64,000 nt of DNA from positions 62,001 through 126,000 of the forward strand of contig JBBEWH010000070.1 in assembly GCA_037414955.1 (NCBI GenBank), read 5' to 3'. Both the position numbers and the translations under genes were made by a program. This document shows positions 1 to 7,498 of the stretch, piece by piece. Source of the stretch: Phytohabitans sp037414955. GTDB lineage: Bacteria > Actinomycetota > Actinomycetes > Mycobacteriales > Micromonosporaceae. The notes beneath the pieces were generated by a model. That model ran no database searches. It saw nothing but the letters and a program-made list of their open reading frames with translations, and was not told where the DNA came from. Numbering within the stretch: the stretch's first letter is position 1; every line of letters starts with the position of its first letter.

Positions 1-1076
1 GTGCAACTCGCCGAGCCCGTCGGCGGCGTCGTCGGGGGAGTGGTGGGGGGCGTGGTGGGCGGCGTCGTCGGGGGGCGCGTCGTGGTCGGCGGGGTCGTGC
101 GGGTGCCGGCGGCGATCGCCAGGTCGTACGCCCGCTGCGGGACGAACTGGCCGGCGCCCGCGATGCAGCCGTCGGCCTCGCCCGGCAGCTTGATCCACAG
201 GAAGGCGTCGATCGCCGCGTCGCCGGTGTTGTTCGTGGTCTCGATGCCGATCGCGCGGCCCGGCGGGTCGCACCACTCCGACCCGGCCGGGCCGTTGCCG
301 TTGCGGCTGGTGTCGACGACGATCTTCAGGTTCGGTGCGCCGGTCGCGGCGACGACCGCCTTCGCGAACGGGATCAGCTCCGAGTTGGCCCGGTAGTTGG
401 ACACGTTGACCGAGATGCCGTCGGCGCTGTTCGCGATGTCGGCGGCGACCAGGCGGCGGGCCATCTCGCTGGCCGAGTGCCAGGCCGAGTGCGCCGCGTC
501 GAAGTAGACCCGGGCCTGCGCGGAGCCGCGCTTGAGCGCCTTGCCCGCGTACGCCATCGAGGCCGACGTCTCCGCCTGCTGCGCCGCGCTCTGGCAGTCG
601 CTCATCAGCGCGAGCACGTCCGGCTCCAGCACGATGGCCGCCGGTCGGCCGGCCAGTCCGGCCGCGACCTGGTCCACCCACTCCCGGTACGCCTGGTGGC
701 TGGGCGCGCCGCCGCCGCTGGCGCCGCCGCAGTCCCGGTTGGGGACGTTGTAGACCACCATGATCGGGATCTTGCCGGCGGCGGCCGCGGCACCGACGAA
801 CGCGTCGACCTGTCCGCGGACCTGGGCGGTGTTGGTCGTGGTGAACCAGCGTGCCTGAGCCACGGTGGCGATCCGGTCCCGGATCACCGGGGTCCGGGAA
901 TCGTTCGGGTTCGCGGCGACCCATCGAGCGGCTTGCGTCTCCGGGTCGACGTAGAATGCGGACTCGGCGGCGGCCGCCTCGTGGGGCCGCAGCAGTCCGA
1001 CGCCGACCAGGGTGGCGGCGGCGAACGCCACGGCGGCGGTCGCGATGGCCGCGGTCAGCAGCGGTGTCCTGCCCAT
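1..1076 (-). CDS. Secreted glycoside hydrolase family 6 cellulase, 3' end beyond the window
   Basis: The protein starts with a signal peptide (MGRTPLLTAAIATAAVAFAA) and continues as a GH6 catalytic domain. GH6 hallmarks are visible: YNVPNRDCGG, LEPDVLALMSDC, VNVSNYR, VVDTSRNG, WCDPPGRA and FLWIKLPGEADG. These carry the aspartates GH6 enzymes use as catalytic acid and for support in inverting hydrolysis of cellulose. After about residue 325 a Pro/Thr linker of TTPP repeats runs to the window edge, where GSASC looks like the beginning of a cellulose-binding module, probably CBM2. At least 358 residues are present. The ATG at 1076 gives a proper signal peptide. A CebR-like operator lies 57 bp upstream, so induction by cello-oligosaccharides is likely. 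Endo- versus exo-mode cannot be told from sequence alone. Confidence 0.9.
   Translation of the reverse strand, partial: MGRTPLLTAAIATAAVAFAAATLVGVGLLRPHEAAAAESAFYVDPETQAARWVAANPNDSRTPVIRDRIATVAQARWFTTTNTAQVRGQVDAFVGAAAAAGKIPIMVVYNVPNRDCGGASGGGAPSHQAYREWVDQVAAGLAGRPAAIVLEPDVLALMSDCQSAAQQAETSASMAYAGKALKRGSAQARVYFDAAHSAWHSASEMARRLVAADIANSADGISVNVSNYRANSELIPFAKAVVAATGAPNLKIVVDTSRNGNGPAGSEWCDPPGRAIGIETTNNTGDAAIDAFLWIKLPGEADGCIAGAGQFVPQRAYDLAIAAGTRTTPPTTTRPPTTPPTTPPTTPPTTPPTGSASC
21..90. repeat. GC-rich tandem repeat encoding the Pro/Thr linker
   Basis: Short units of the type GGCGTCGTCGGGGG and GGCGTGGTG repeat here. On the minus strand they encode the TTPP linker of the GH6 cellulase. The repeat is coding and ordinary for such linkers. 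Confidence 0.7.
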
Positions 1077-1132
1077 GCGGAAACTTCCTCTCGCATCGAG
1101 GGGCCGCGCCACAATCCATCGAGATGGCTCTG

Positions 1133-1146
1133 TGGAAGCGCTCCCA
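1133..1146. promoter_or_regulatory. CebR-like operator upstream of the cellulase
   Basis: TGGAAGCGCTCCCA matches the Streptomyces CebR box TGGGAGCGCTCCCA at 13 of 14 positions. CebR is a LacI-family repressor released by cellobiose or cellotriose. The site lies 57 bp upstream of the cellulase start, on the side of its expected promoter. The repressor itself is not in the window. Confidence 0.75.
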
Positions 1147-1302
1147 TGACATCGATTACCGTACGGCTATGTTGCGAGAATGTGAAGTCTTCGCATCGAC
1201 GTTTTTGCCCCGGTGACGCCTGATCCCGTCGCCCGCCACGTCCGTACTCCGGAGTGCCGGCACGCTCGCCGGCGAGTACCCCGGAGTTACCTGGGAAATC
1301 AC

Positions 1303-2247
1303 ATGACCATGCGGCACGAGGCGCTCCTCTACGGTGACGACCACGACTACGTCGCTGGCATCCGCCAGTTCGTCCAGGGCGGTGCCCGTGCCGGGGAGCC
1401 GGTGCTCGTGGCCGTGCCCGCGCCGCGCCTCGCCCTCCTGCGCCGGGAGCTGGGCGCGACGGTGCGCTTCGTCGACATGGCCGAAGCCGGCCGCAACCCC
1501 GGCCGGATCATTCCCGCCGTCCTGCACGCGTTCATCGAGGAGCATCCCGGCGGGCGGGTGCGCATCGTCGGCGAGCCGATCTGGCCGGGCCGCCCCGCCG
1601 AGATCTACCCGCGCTGCGTGCAACACGAGGCTCTGGTCAACCTGGCGCTCGCGGACCGGCCGGCGGCGATCCTGTGCCCGTACGACACGTGCGGGCTCGC
1701 ACCGGAGGCGGTGGCCGACGCGCTGCGCACCCACCCGGTCGTCGTGGAGTCCGGCGTCCGGCGCGGCAGCCAGCGGTACGCCCAGCCGGAGGTGGTGGTG
1801 GCCGCGTTCAACCGGCCGCTGCCCGAGCCGCGCACGCCGCCCGCGGTGCTCATCTTCGGCGCGGGCGACCTGACCGCGGTCCGGCGGTTCGTGCGCGAGC
1901 ACGGCGCCCGCGCCGGCCTGCCGCCGGACCGCGTCGACGACCTGCTGGTCGTGGCGAACGAGCTGGCCACGAACGCGCTGGTGCACGGCCGGGGACCGGG
2001 CACGCTTCGGCTGTGGCCCGACGACGACGGGGTGGTCTGCGAGGTGCTCGACCGGGGCCGGCCCGCCGGCGCCCTGCTGCTGGCCGGCCGGGTGCCGCCC
2101 GCGCTGTACAGCGAGCACGGGCGCGGCCTGGTGCTGGTGAACCTGCTGTGCGACGCGGTGCACGTGCACGCCGGCCCGGACGCGACCACGGTGCGCCTGC
2201 ACGTGCCCCGCTCGCCGGCCGGTGGCGCCACCTTCCTGTCGTCATAG
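1303..2247 (+). CDS. MEDS-domain sensor with HATPase (RsbW/anti-sigma-like) domain
   Basis: The 314-residue protein has two parts. Residues about 1-175 (HEALLYGDDHDYVAGIRQFV, then GEPVLVAVP, RIVGEPIWPGR and CPYDTCGL) match the MEDS/DcmR sensory domain. Residues about 195-310 form a GHKL-type ATPase of the RsbW class, with ELATNALVHG as the N-box and EHGRGLVLV as the G-box. Such proteins are common in actinobacteria as switch kinases or anti-sigma factors in partner-switching pathways. No sigma factor or anti-anti-sigma gene lies beside it. Starts at 1303 and 1309 are both possible; no strong ribosome-binding site is seen, and the GTG at 1213 would add an unlikely Arg-rich leader. Confidence 0.8.
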   Translation: MTMRHEALLYGDDHDYVAGIRQFVQGGARAGEPVLVAVPAPRLALLRRELGATVRFVDMAEAGRNPGRIIPAVLHAFIEEHPGGRVRIVGEPIWPGRPAEIYPRCVQHEALVNLALADRPAAILCPYDTCGLAPEAVADALRTHPVVVESGVRRGSQRYAQPEVVVAAFNRPLPEPRTPPAVLIFGAGDLTAVRRFVREHGARAGLPPDRVDDLLVVANELATNALVHGRGPGTLRLWPDDDGVVCEVLDRGRPAGALLLAGRVPPALYSEHGRGLVLVNLLCDAVHVHAGPDATTVRLHVPRSPAGGATFLSS

Positions 2248-2279
2248 CGACTGACTAGAAAAATCCTCATATTGAGGGC

Positions 2280-2308
2280 TTGCGGGGGTATGTGCGGCCG
2301 CGTATATG
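2280..2308 (+). promoter_or_regulatory. Candidate sigma70-type promoter
   Basis: TTGCGG (2280-2285) and TATATG (2303-2308) are 17 bp apart and lie 23 bp upstream of the GTG start at 2331. A GGGGAGGA ribosome-binding site sits between promoter and start. Confidence 0.45.
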
Positions 2309-2330
2309 GTCGCGGTCGGGGAGGAAACAC

Positions 2331-3221
2331 GTGAGGGAGACGAGCAGCGCGCGCGCCGCGGTGCCGCGCCAGCGCGACGCCGGGATTTTGGGGTACGTCG
2401 CCGAGGTCGAACAGTTCGACGCCAGCATGACCACGACCGAGCCGCGGGCAACACCCGAACCGCCAGCCGAGCCCGAACCGCCAACTGAGCCCGAGTCGCC
2501 AGCTGTGCCGGGCGAGGCTGTCGCGCCAGCGGTCGAGGACGAGCCGCGGGTCACCAACGTGGGCGCGGGGGCCACTGTTCACGTACCGGAGAAGGAACGT
2601 GGCCGGCGCGCGGAGGTCGTGGTCGCCGCGGTGCTGGTGGTGCTCGCGGCGTTGTCGCTGATCGCGGTGGGGTTCGCGGTGACCGGCGGACGGCGGCCAG
2701 CCGGCGAGGTGGCGTTGCCGATGGCGGAGCTGCCCGCGACCGGCGGCGCGGTCGAGACGCCCGGGGCCGGGCCGGTCGGCGCGGACCCGGCGCGGCCGCC
2801 GTCGCGGGACGCGGATCGCGCGGCGGGTGCCGCGCCGCCCGCCGAGGCGGCCGGCACGCCGTCGCCGGCGACGACGCCGAGCCCGGCCACCCCGCCGGCC
2901 GAGCTGCACGCCAGCTACGCGCGGGCGGCGAACACCGGGCTGTTGGGTCTGGGTGGGTACCGGGGCGAGGTGACCGTCCGCAACGACGGCGACGGCGCGG
3001 CGGCCACCTGGACGGTGACGCTGACGCTGCCGGCGGGCCAGGAGGTGACCGCCGCGGACGGCGCGGCCTTCCGGCAGGACGGCACGACGGTGGCGTTCAC
3101 GCCGGCCGGCGGCGCGCCGGAGGTGGGGCCGGGGGAGTCGGTGCGGTTCACGTTCGACGTGCCGGGGCTGCTCGCCGGCGAGCCGACCGGTTGCGCGATC
3201 GACGGCCGGCCCTGCTGGTGA
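2331..3221 (+). CDS. Membrane-anchored protein with C-terminal CBM2-like domain
   Basis: The protein is 296 residues from the GTG at 2331, which follows GGGGAGGA; an ATG at 2427 is an alternative. Order of parts: a Pro/Glu-rich N-terminal tail with PEPPAEPEPPTEPE, one transmembrane helix (about residues 86-112, VVVAAVLVVLAALSLIAVGF), a Pro/Ala/Thr-rich linker, then about 100 residues like a family 2 carbohydrate-binding module (TWTVTLTLPAGQEVT, and a closing CAIDGRPC that could form the CBM2-type disulfide). The topology puts the binding domain outside the cell. With the cellulase next door this suggests a surface polysaccharide-binding protein. The CBM2 assignment is by motif, not by search. 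Confidence 0.65.
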   Translation: MRETSSARAAVPRQRDAGILGYVAEVEQFDASMTTTEPRATPEPPAEPEPPTEPESPAVPGEAVAPAVEDEPRVTNVGAGATVHVPEKERGRRAEVVVAAVLVVLAALSLIAVGFAVTGGRRPAGEVALPMAELPATGGAVETPGAGPVGADPARPPSRDADRAAGAAPPAEAAGTPSPATTPSPATPPAELHASYARAANTGLLGLGGYRGEVTVRNDGDGAAATWTVTLTLPAGQEVTAADGAAFRQDGTTVAFTPAGGAPEVGPGESVRFTFDVPGLLAGEPTGCAIDGRPCW

Positions 3222-3252
3222 GTTCGCCTGCTGTTCACCCGACCGGGTGAGC

Positions 3253-5304
3253 ATGCCGGCTGTGAAGAAGCTCTACGCGGCGGCCGTGACCGGCGCCCTC
3301 ACGATCACTCTCCTACCAGCTGCCGCCTTACCGGGTGCCGCCGCGGCACACCGGCCGGGCGCGTTCGACGTGCAGGCCCACCGCGGCGGCCTGGGGCTGC
3401 GGGTGGAGAGCACGCTCGCGTCCTTCGGCAACGCGCTCCAGCTCGGCGTGTCCACACTGGAGCTGGATGTGCAGGTCACCGAGGACCGCCAGGCGGTGGT
3501 CACCCACGACCGCCGGGTCTCCGGCGCCAAGTGTCTGGACACGGCACCGGCGACGCCGGGCGATCCCGAGTTTCCGTACGTCGGCAAGTATGTCAACACG
3601 CTCAGCCTCGCCCAGGTGCGCACATTGGACTGTGGCAGTAGGACACTCGCCGATCGGCCCGGTCAGCTCGCCGTGCCGGGCGCCCGGATGCCGTTGCTGA
3701 GCGAGGTGTTCGCGCTCGTGAAGCGGTACGGCGCCGCATCGGTCGGGTTGAACGTCGAGACCAAAGTGGAGGCCGGTGCGCCGAGCGAGACCGCGCCGCG
3801 CGAGCAGTTCGTCCAGGTGACCGCCGCGGAGATCCGGCGGGCCGGGTTGCTGAAGCAGGTGACCATCCAGAGCTTCGACTGGGGCGCGTTGATGCGCATG
3901 CGCCAGGTCGAGCCGCGGCTGCCGCTGGTGGCGCTGACCAACTACGACTTCCTCCAGACCGGACAGCCGGGTGCGTCGCCGTGGCTGGGCGGGCTCGACA
4001 TCGACGACTTCGGCGGCGACCCGATCGCGGCGGTGAAGTCCTTCGGGGCGGCCGCGTTCTCGCCGGTGCACGGGTTCCCGCAGGGCGGGTCGGTGGTCGA
4101 TCCGGGCTACCGCCCTTATGTGACAGCGGAGATGGTGCGGCACGCGCACCGGAACGGCCTGAAGGTCGTGCCCTGGACCATCAACGACGCGCCCACCATG
4201 CGCAAACTCCTCGACGACGGCGTGGACGGCATCATCACCGACTACCCGGACCGGCTGCGCGCGGTGCTCGCCGAGCGCGGCTACCGGCTGCCGCGCGGCT
4301 ACGCCGCACCCTTCGACATCCAGGGCCACCGCGGCGCCCGGGCGGTGCGGCCGGAGAACACCCTGCCGGCATTCGAGTACGCCTTGGCGAACCGTGCGGT
4401 GTCCACACTGGAGCTCGACACCGGGGTGACGGCGGACGGCCAACTCGTGGTGATCCACGACCGCACGGTCAACGGCTCGCACTGCGTCGACACCGCGCCG
4501 GCGTGGCCCGGCGACCCGGAGTACCCGTATGTCGGCAAGCGGGTGCACGACCTCACACTGCGGCAGCTCAAGACGCTCGACTGCGGGTCGAAGACGCTGC
4601 CGGAGTTTCCGGCGCAGGTGGCCGTGCCGGGCGCCCGGATCCCGGCGCTGGCGGAGGTGTTCGCGCTGGTGCGAGCGTCCGGTCGGACCGATGTGCGGCT
4701 GAACATCGAGACCAAGATCAGCCCCTTGGTGGCGGATGCCGCGCGGTTCGATGTTTTCGCGCGCTTGCTGGTGGGGGCGGTCCGGCGGGCCGGCTTCGTG
4801 GATCGGGTCACGATCCAGTCGTTCGACTGGCGGACCATCATGCTGGCGCGGCGCCTGGAGCCGCGTATCCCGACGGTGGCGCTGGTCTGGCAGTACGGCC
4901 CGGCCGAGTGCGCGAGCCTGGCGGACGAGTGCTCGCTGCAAGCGGTCTACGGCGACCCATCCGTGACGAGTCCGTGGACCGGTGGGCTGGACTGGTGGCG
5001 GCACCGGGATCTGGGCAAGCTGGTGCGCGCCGCCGGGGCCACCACGGTGTCGGCGAACTGGCAGGTGCACGACCCGGCCCAGGGCACCGTGGCGTCGCCG
5101 GACTGGTACCTGCGGCAGGACCCGGCATACTTCCACGGCCCCACGGTGCCGGTGCTTCACCAGCGGTACGGCGTGGCCGTCGTGCCGTACACGGTGAACG
5201 ACCCAGCCACCATGCAGCGGGTGATCGACCTCGGCGTGGACGGCATCATCACCGATGATCCGGACGCGCTGATCGCGGTGGCGATACGGAACGGGCTGCG
5301 CTGA
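3253..5304 (+). CDS. Secreted tandem glycerophosphodiester phosphodiesterase
   Basis: The 683-residue protein has a signal peptide (residues 1-33, ending PGAAAAH) and two GDPD TIM-barrel domains, about 37-345 and 350-683. Both carry the signature pieces: HRGGLGLRVEST with THDR in the first, HRGARAVRPENT with IHDR in the second, and each ends with DGIITD. The halves share long aligned stretches such as VAVPGAR, VTIQSFDW and LDCGS, pointing to internal duplication. The family hydrolyses glycerophosphodiesters from phospholipids or teichoic acids to glycerol-3-phosphate and an alcohol. The canonical PENT is REST-like (VEST) in domain 1, so the two sites may differ. The ATG at 3253 is preferred over GTG 3247. 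Confidence 0.9.
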   Translation: MPAVKKLYAAAVTGALTITLLPAAALPGAAAAHRPGAFDVQAHRGGLGLRVESTLASFGNALQLGVSTLELDVQVTEDRQAVVTHDRRVSGAKCLDTAPATPGDPEFPYVGKYVNTLSLAQVRTLDCGSRTLADRPGQLAVPGARMPLLSEVFALVKRYGAASVGLNVETKVEAGAPSETAPREQFVQVTAAEIRRAGLLKQVTIQSFDWGALMRMRQVEPRLPLVALTNYDFLQTGQPGASPWLGGLDIDDFGGDPIAAVKSFGAAAFSPVHGFPQGGSVVDPGYRPYVTAEMVRHAHRNGLKVVPWTINDAPTMRKLLDDGVDGIITDYPDRLRAVLAERGYRLPRGYAAPFDIQGHRGARAVRPENTLPAFEYALANRAVSTLELDTGVTADGQLVVIHDRTVNGSHCVDTAPAWPGDPEYPYVGKRVHDLTLRQLKTLDCGSKTLPEFPAQVAVPGARIPALAEVFALVRASGRTDVRLNIETKISPLVADAARFDVFARLLVGAVRRAGFVDRVTIQSFDWRTIMLARRLEPRIPTVALVWQYGPAECASLADECSLQAVYGDPSVTSPWTGGLDWWRHRDLGKLVRAAGATTVSANWQVHDPAQGTVASPDWYLRQDPAYFHGPTVPVLHQRYGVAVVPYTVNDPATMQRVIDLGVDGIITDDPDALIAVAIRNGLR

Positions 5305-5327
5305 TCCTACCTCTTTTGTCCCAAATT

Positions 5328-5375
5328 GCCCCTTACACCCTCTGGTGCGTTGCATGATCAGGGGGTGTAAGGGGC
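5328..5375. promoter_or_regulatory. 13-bp perfect inverted repeat before the channel gene
   Basis: GCCCCTTACACCC (5328-5340) pairs exactly with 5363-5375. It lies just after the phosphodiesterase stop and before the 5401 start. It could be a terminator without a T-run or an operator. Confidence 0.5.
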
Positions 5376-5400
5376 TGAACGTGACAGGAGGGGGACCGAT

Positions 5401-6258
5401 ATGTCCGAGCCCTTGGCGGTACAGCAAGTCGACATTGGCGACGCGCTCACCGACATGTGGAGGTCCGTGTTCCAATTCGTGCCGAAGGCGGTGGCGTTCC
5501 TCGTCATCCTCTTCATCGGCTGGATCGTGGCGCGGTTCATCCGCCGGATCGCCGACCGGGGGCTGAAGCGGGTCGGCCTCGACCGGGCCATCGAGCGCGG
5601 CGGCATGGGGCGGATGTTCCAGGGCGGTAACCGCAGCGCCAGCACCATCGCGGCCAAGCTGATCTATTACGCGGTGCTGCTGCTGGTGTTCCAACTGGCG
5701 TTCGGCGTCTGGGGCCCGAACCCGATCAGCGACCTCATCAGCGCCGTGGTGCGCTGGCTGCCGAAGGCGTTCGTCGCCATCGTCATCATCGTGGTCGCGG
5801 TCGCCATCGCCAGGGCGGTGCGCGACCTGGTCGGCAACGCGCTCGGCGGCCTGTCCTACGGCCGGCTGCTGGCGACGCTCGCGTCGGTGTTCATCATCGC
5901 GCTCGGTGGCATCGCGGCCCTCAACCAGGTGGGCATCGCGACCACGGTGACCACGCCGGTACTCATCGCCGCGCTGGCCACGATCGCCGGCATCCTGATC
6001 GTCGGCGTGGGCGGCGGACTGGTGCGCCCGATGCAGCAACGCTGGGAGGGCTGGTTGGACCGGGCGGCCACCGAGAGCCAGGTGATCCGGGAGAAGACCC
6101 AGGCGTACTCGGCGGGTCGCGACGACCTGCAGCGCGAGATGGCGGATCGGACAGCGCCCGCGACCGCGTCCTCGCCCACGCTCACCCCGTCGGGCGCGCC
6201 GGCCGGGACGGGGAGCATGGCGGACGCCGAGACCCAGCGCATCGACCGGACCCCGTAA
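5401..6258 (+). CDS. TM-helix repeat (MscS-related) membrane protein
   Basis: The 285-residue protein has four to five hydrophobic helices, at about residues 23-45, 78-98, 117-140, 159-180 and 187-205. The pattern QFVPKAVAFLVILFIGWIVA, repeated as RWLPKAFVAIVIIVVAVAIA, is the TM-helix repeat of small mechanosensitive-channel-like proteins. No cytosolic MscS beta-domain follows; instead there is a charged tail and a low-complexity Ala/Thr/Pro end. Role in osmotic response is inference. The start is supported by AGGAGGGGG 8 bp upstream. Confidence 0.75.
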   Translation: MSEPLAVQQVDIGDALTDMWRSVFQFVPKAVAFLVILFIGWIVARFIRRIADRGLKRVGLDRAIERGGMGRMFQGGNRSASTIAAKLIYYAVLLLVFQLAFGVWGPNPISDLISAVVRWLPKAFVAIVIIVVAVAIARAVRDLVGNALGGLSYGRLLATLASVFIIALGGIAALNQVGIATTVTTPVLIAALATIAGILIVGVGGGLVRPMQQRWEGWLDRAATESQVIREKTQAYSAGRDDLQREMADRTAPATASSPTLTPSGAPAGTGSMADAETQRIDRTP

Positions 6259-6272
6259 CTGGCGGTCGCTTC

Positions 6273-6328
6273 CATGATCAGGGCGTCCTTCACGTCGTTC
6301 TAGCGACTACCGGGACGCCTTGATCATG
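6273..6328. repeat. GATC palindrome copy 1
   Basis: Arms CATGATCAGGGCGTCC and GGACGCCTTGATCATG with an imperfect inner stem. It lies between two convergent genes; its right arm supplies the stop codon of the minus-strand gene (6324-6326). Confidence 0.95.
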
Positions 6329-6683
6329 TGGAGGGGGCGAGGGTGCGGCTCAGGGCGCAGATCGCGAGGAGGCGGATGAGGATCCAGTCGCCGACGGCCG
6401 ACCAGTCGACCGGGCCATCGGGGAGTCGCCAGCCGTGCTCCATGGCGGCTTCCCGGACGCCCTCGGCGTATCCCGCCAGGTGGATCGGGGTCAACGGCCG
6501 CAGGTCGCCGAGCAGGCTGTCGCGGACGGCGGCCGCGTGCTGGTCGACGGCGGCGAGCAGGCCGGGATGGCGCGCGGCGGCGTCGAGACCGGCCGCACCG
6601 ATCGACGCCATGAGCCCGGCCAACACGGAGCGTGCCGAGCGGGTGGCGGAACGTGCGGCAACGGCGCTGAACAACCCGGTCAT
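6324..6683 (-). CDS. Small Ala-rich protein, DUF6401-like
   Basis: The 119-residue protein begins MTGLFSAVAARSATRSARSV and contains LLAAVDQHAAAVRDSLLGD and a later AGYAEGVREAAMEHGWRLP. This resembles, from memory, the actinobacterial DUF6401 family linked to natural-product loci; the match is unverified. It is cytosolic and mostly helical. The stop TGA lies inside the flanking palindrome, and the final residue is Thr (ACA) as the repeat dictates. It is convergent with the channel-like gene. Confidence 0.6.
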   Translation of the reverse strand: MTGLFSAVAARSATRSARSVLAGLMASIGAAGLDAAARHPGLLAAVDQHAAAVRDSLLGDLRPLTPIHLAGYAEGVREAAMEHGWRLPDGPVDWSAVGDWILIRLLAICALSRTLAPST

Positions 6684-6770
6684 GATGACTCACCGTAGCG
6701 GTGGGTCGGGATCAAGGGCCTCAGCCGGACGGCTGAATCTGGTAGTGCCGGCGCGTCTGCGAGATGAAGC

Positions 6771-6989
6771 TCACGGACGGTCGTCGTTGGTCACCTTGAC
6801 CGGACGGCGCCGCATCGCGTCGTCGGCCAGGATCACCGTGGCGACCATCAGGGCCACGACGACGCTGAACAGCCACGACTCGTCCGGCAGTAGCCGGGCG
6901 GACAACGGGGCCTGCATCGCGGTCAGCACGAAGCCGAGCCAGGCGAGCCGGCGCTGACGCGGGGTGAGGAATCCAGGGACTTCACGCAC
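6771..6989 (-). CDS. Small two-helix membrane protein
   Basis: The 72-residue protein has two hydrophobic stretches (RLAWLGFVLTAMQAPLSA and WLFSVVVALMVATVILA) and a basic C-terminus (MRRRPVKV). It starts at a GTG. No family is recognised. The promoter would lie in the stretch up to the palindrome at 7081. Confidence 0.55.
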   Translation of the reverse strand: MREVPGFLTPRQRRLAWLGFVLTAMQAPLSARLLPDESWLFSVVVALMVATVILADDAMRRRPVKVTNDDRP

Positions 6990-7080
6990 TCGAAAAGTTT
7001 GCCCTGCGGTTCGGTGACCGCCGTCGTCCGTTCGGGTGAGAGTAACCGACCCGTCCGGTTTAGACGACCGTGCGCCCTCC

Positions 7081-7136
7081 CATGATCAAGGCGTCCTTCA
7101 AGTAGTTCTAACGACTTGAAGGACGCCCTGATCATG
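7081..7136. repeat. GATC palindrome copy 2
   Basis: A 56-bp element with inner stem TTCAAGT..ACTTGAA, between two minus-strand genes and 6 bp from the stop of the downstream one. Confidence 0.95.
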
Positions 7137-7142
7137 GAGGGA

Positions 7143-7364
7143 TTAGCTGCCGCCGCCTCCCCCACCACCATCGCCGCCGCTCCCACCCCCGCCGCTGTCG
7201 CCGGTCCAGCCGCCGCCGTCCGAACCGCTGCCGTCCGAACCGCTGGCGTGGTAACCCGACCGGCTGAGCCCTCGTGGCGGAGACGACCGCTGGGTCCGGC
7301 GCGCGACAACGACGGCGAACAGGGCGATGATCGCGATGAACGCCAGGAAAAGCAGGATCTCCAT
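7143..7364 (-). CDS. Small membrane protein with Gly/Ser-rich tail
   Basis: The 73-residue protein starts at 7364 with MEILLFLAFIAIIALFAVVV, a single N-terminal transmembrane helix, followed by RRTQRS and a tail dominated by Gly, Ser and Asp (GGGGSGGDGGGGGGGS). Small anchored proteins with glycine-rich tails are common and uncharacterised. A longer reading frame exists upstream, but only because the palindrome at 7407 is open in this frame. Confidence 0.6.
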   Translation of the reverse strand: MEILLFLAFIAIIALFAVVVARRTQRSSPPRGLSRSGYHASGSDGSGSDGGGWTGDSGGGGSGGDGGGGGGGS

Positions 7365-7406
7365 GCCCGTCAGTGTGTGGCGCGAGCGCAAGCCGCCTCG
7401 CCTCTC

Positions 7407-7462
7407 CATGATCAAGGCGTCCTTCAAGTAGTTCTAACGACTTGAAGGACGCCTTGATCATG
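7407..7462. repeat. GATC palindrome copy 3
   Basis: A 56-bp near-perfect palindrome. Unusually it lies between divergent genes (7364 minus, 7499 plus), so it cannot be a simple 3'-end terminator here. Confidence 0.95.
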
Positions 7463-7498
7463 GCGGCGGTAGCCATCGGTGTAGGGGAAGATCGGTTG

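Noticed and set aside
3328..6039. Very long open frame on the minus strand opposite the GDPD and channel genes
   Set aside because: It is a high-GC shadow: the composition is His/Arg/Gln-rich without any domain, while the plus strand has clear proteins. The same holds for 19333-21816 upstream of 20058, 21446-24313 and similar frames.
7116..7145. Recurring protein starts such as MIKASLKS, MKDALIM and MRDALIM at many loci
   Set aside because: They come from the palindrome, whose ATGATCAAGG and CTTGATCATG are open in these frames. They are not conserved N-termini.
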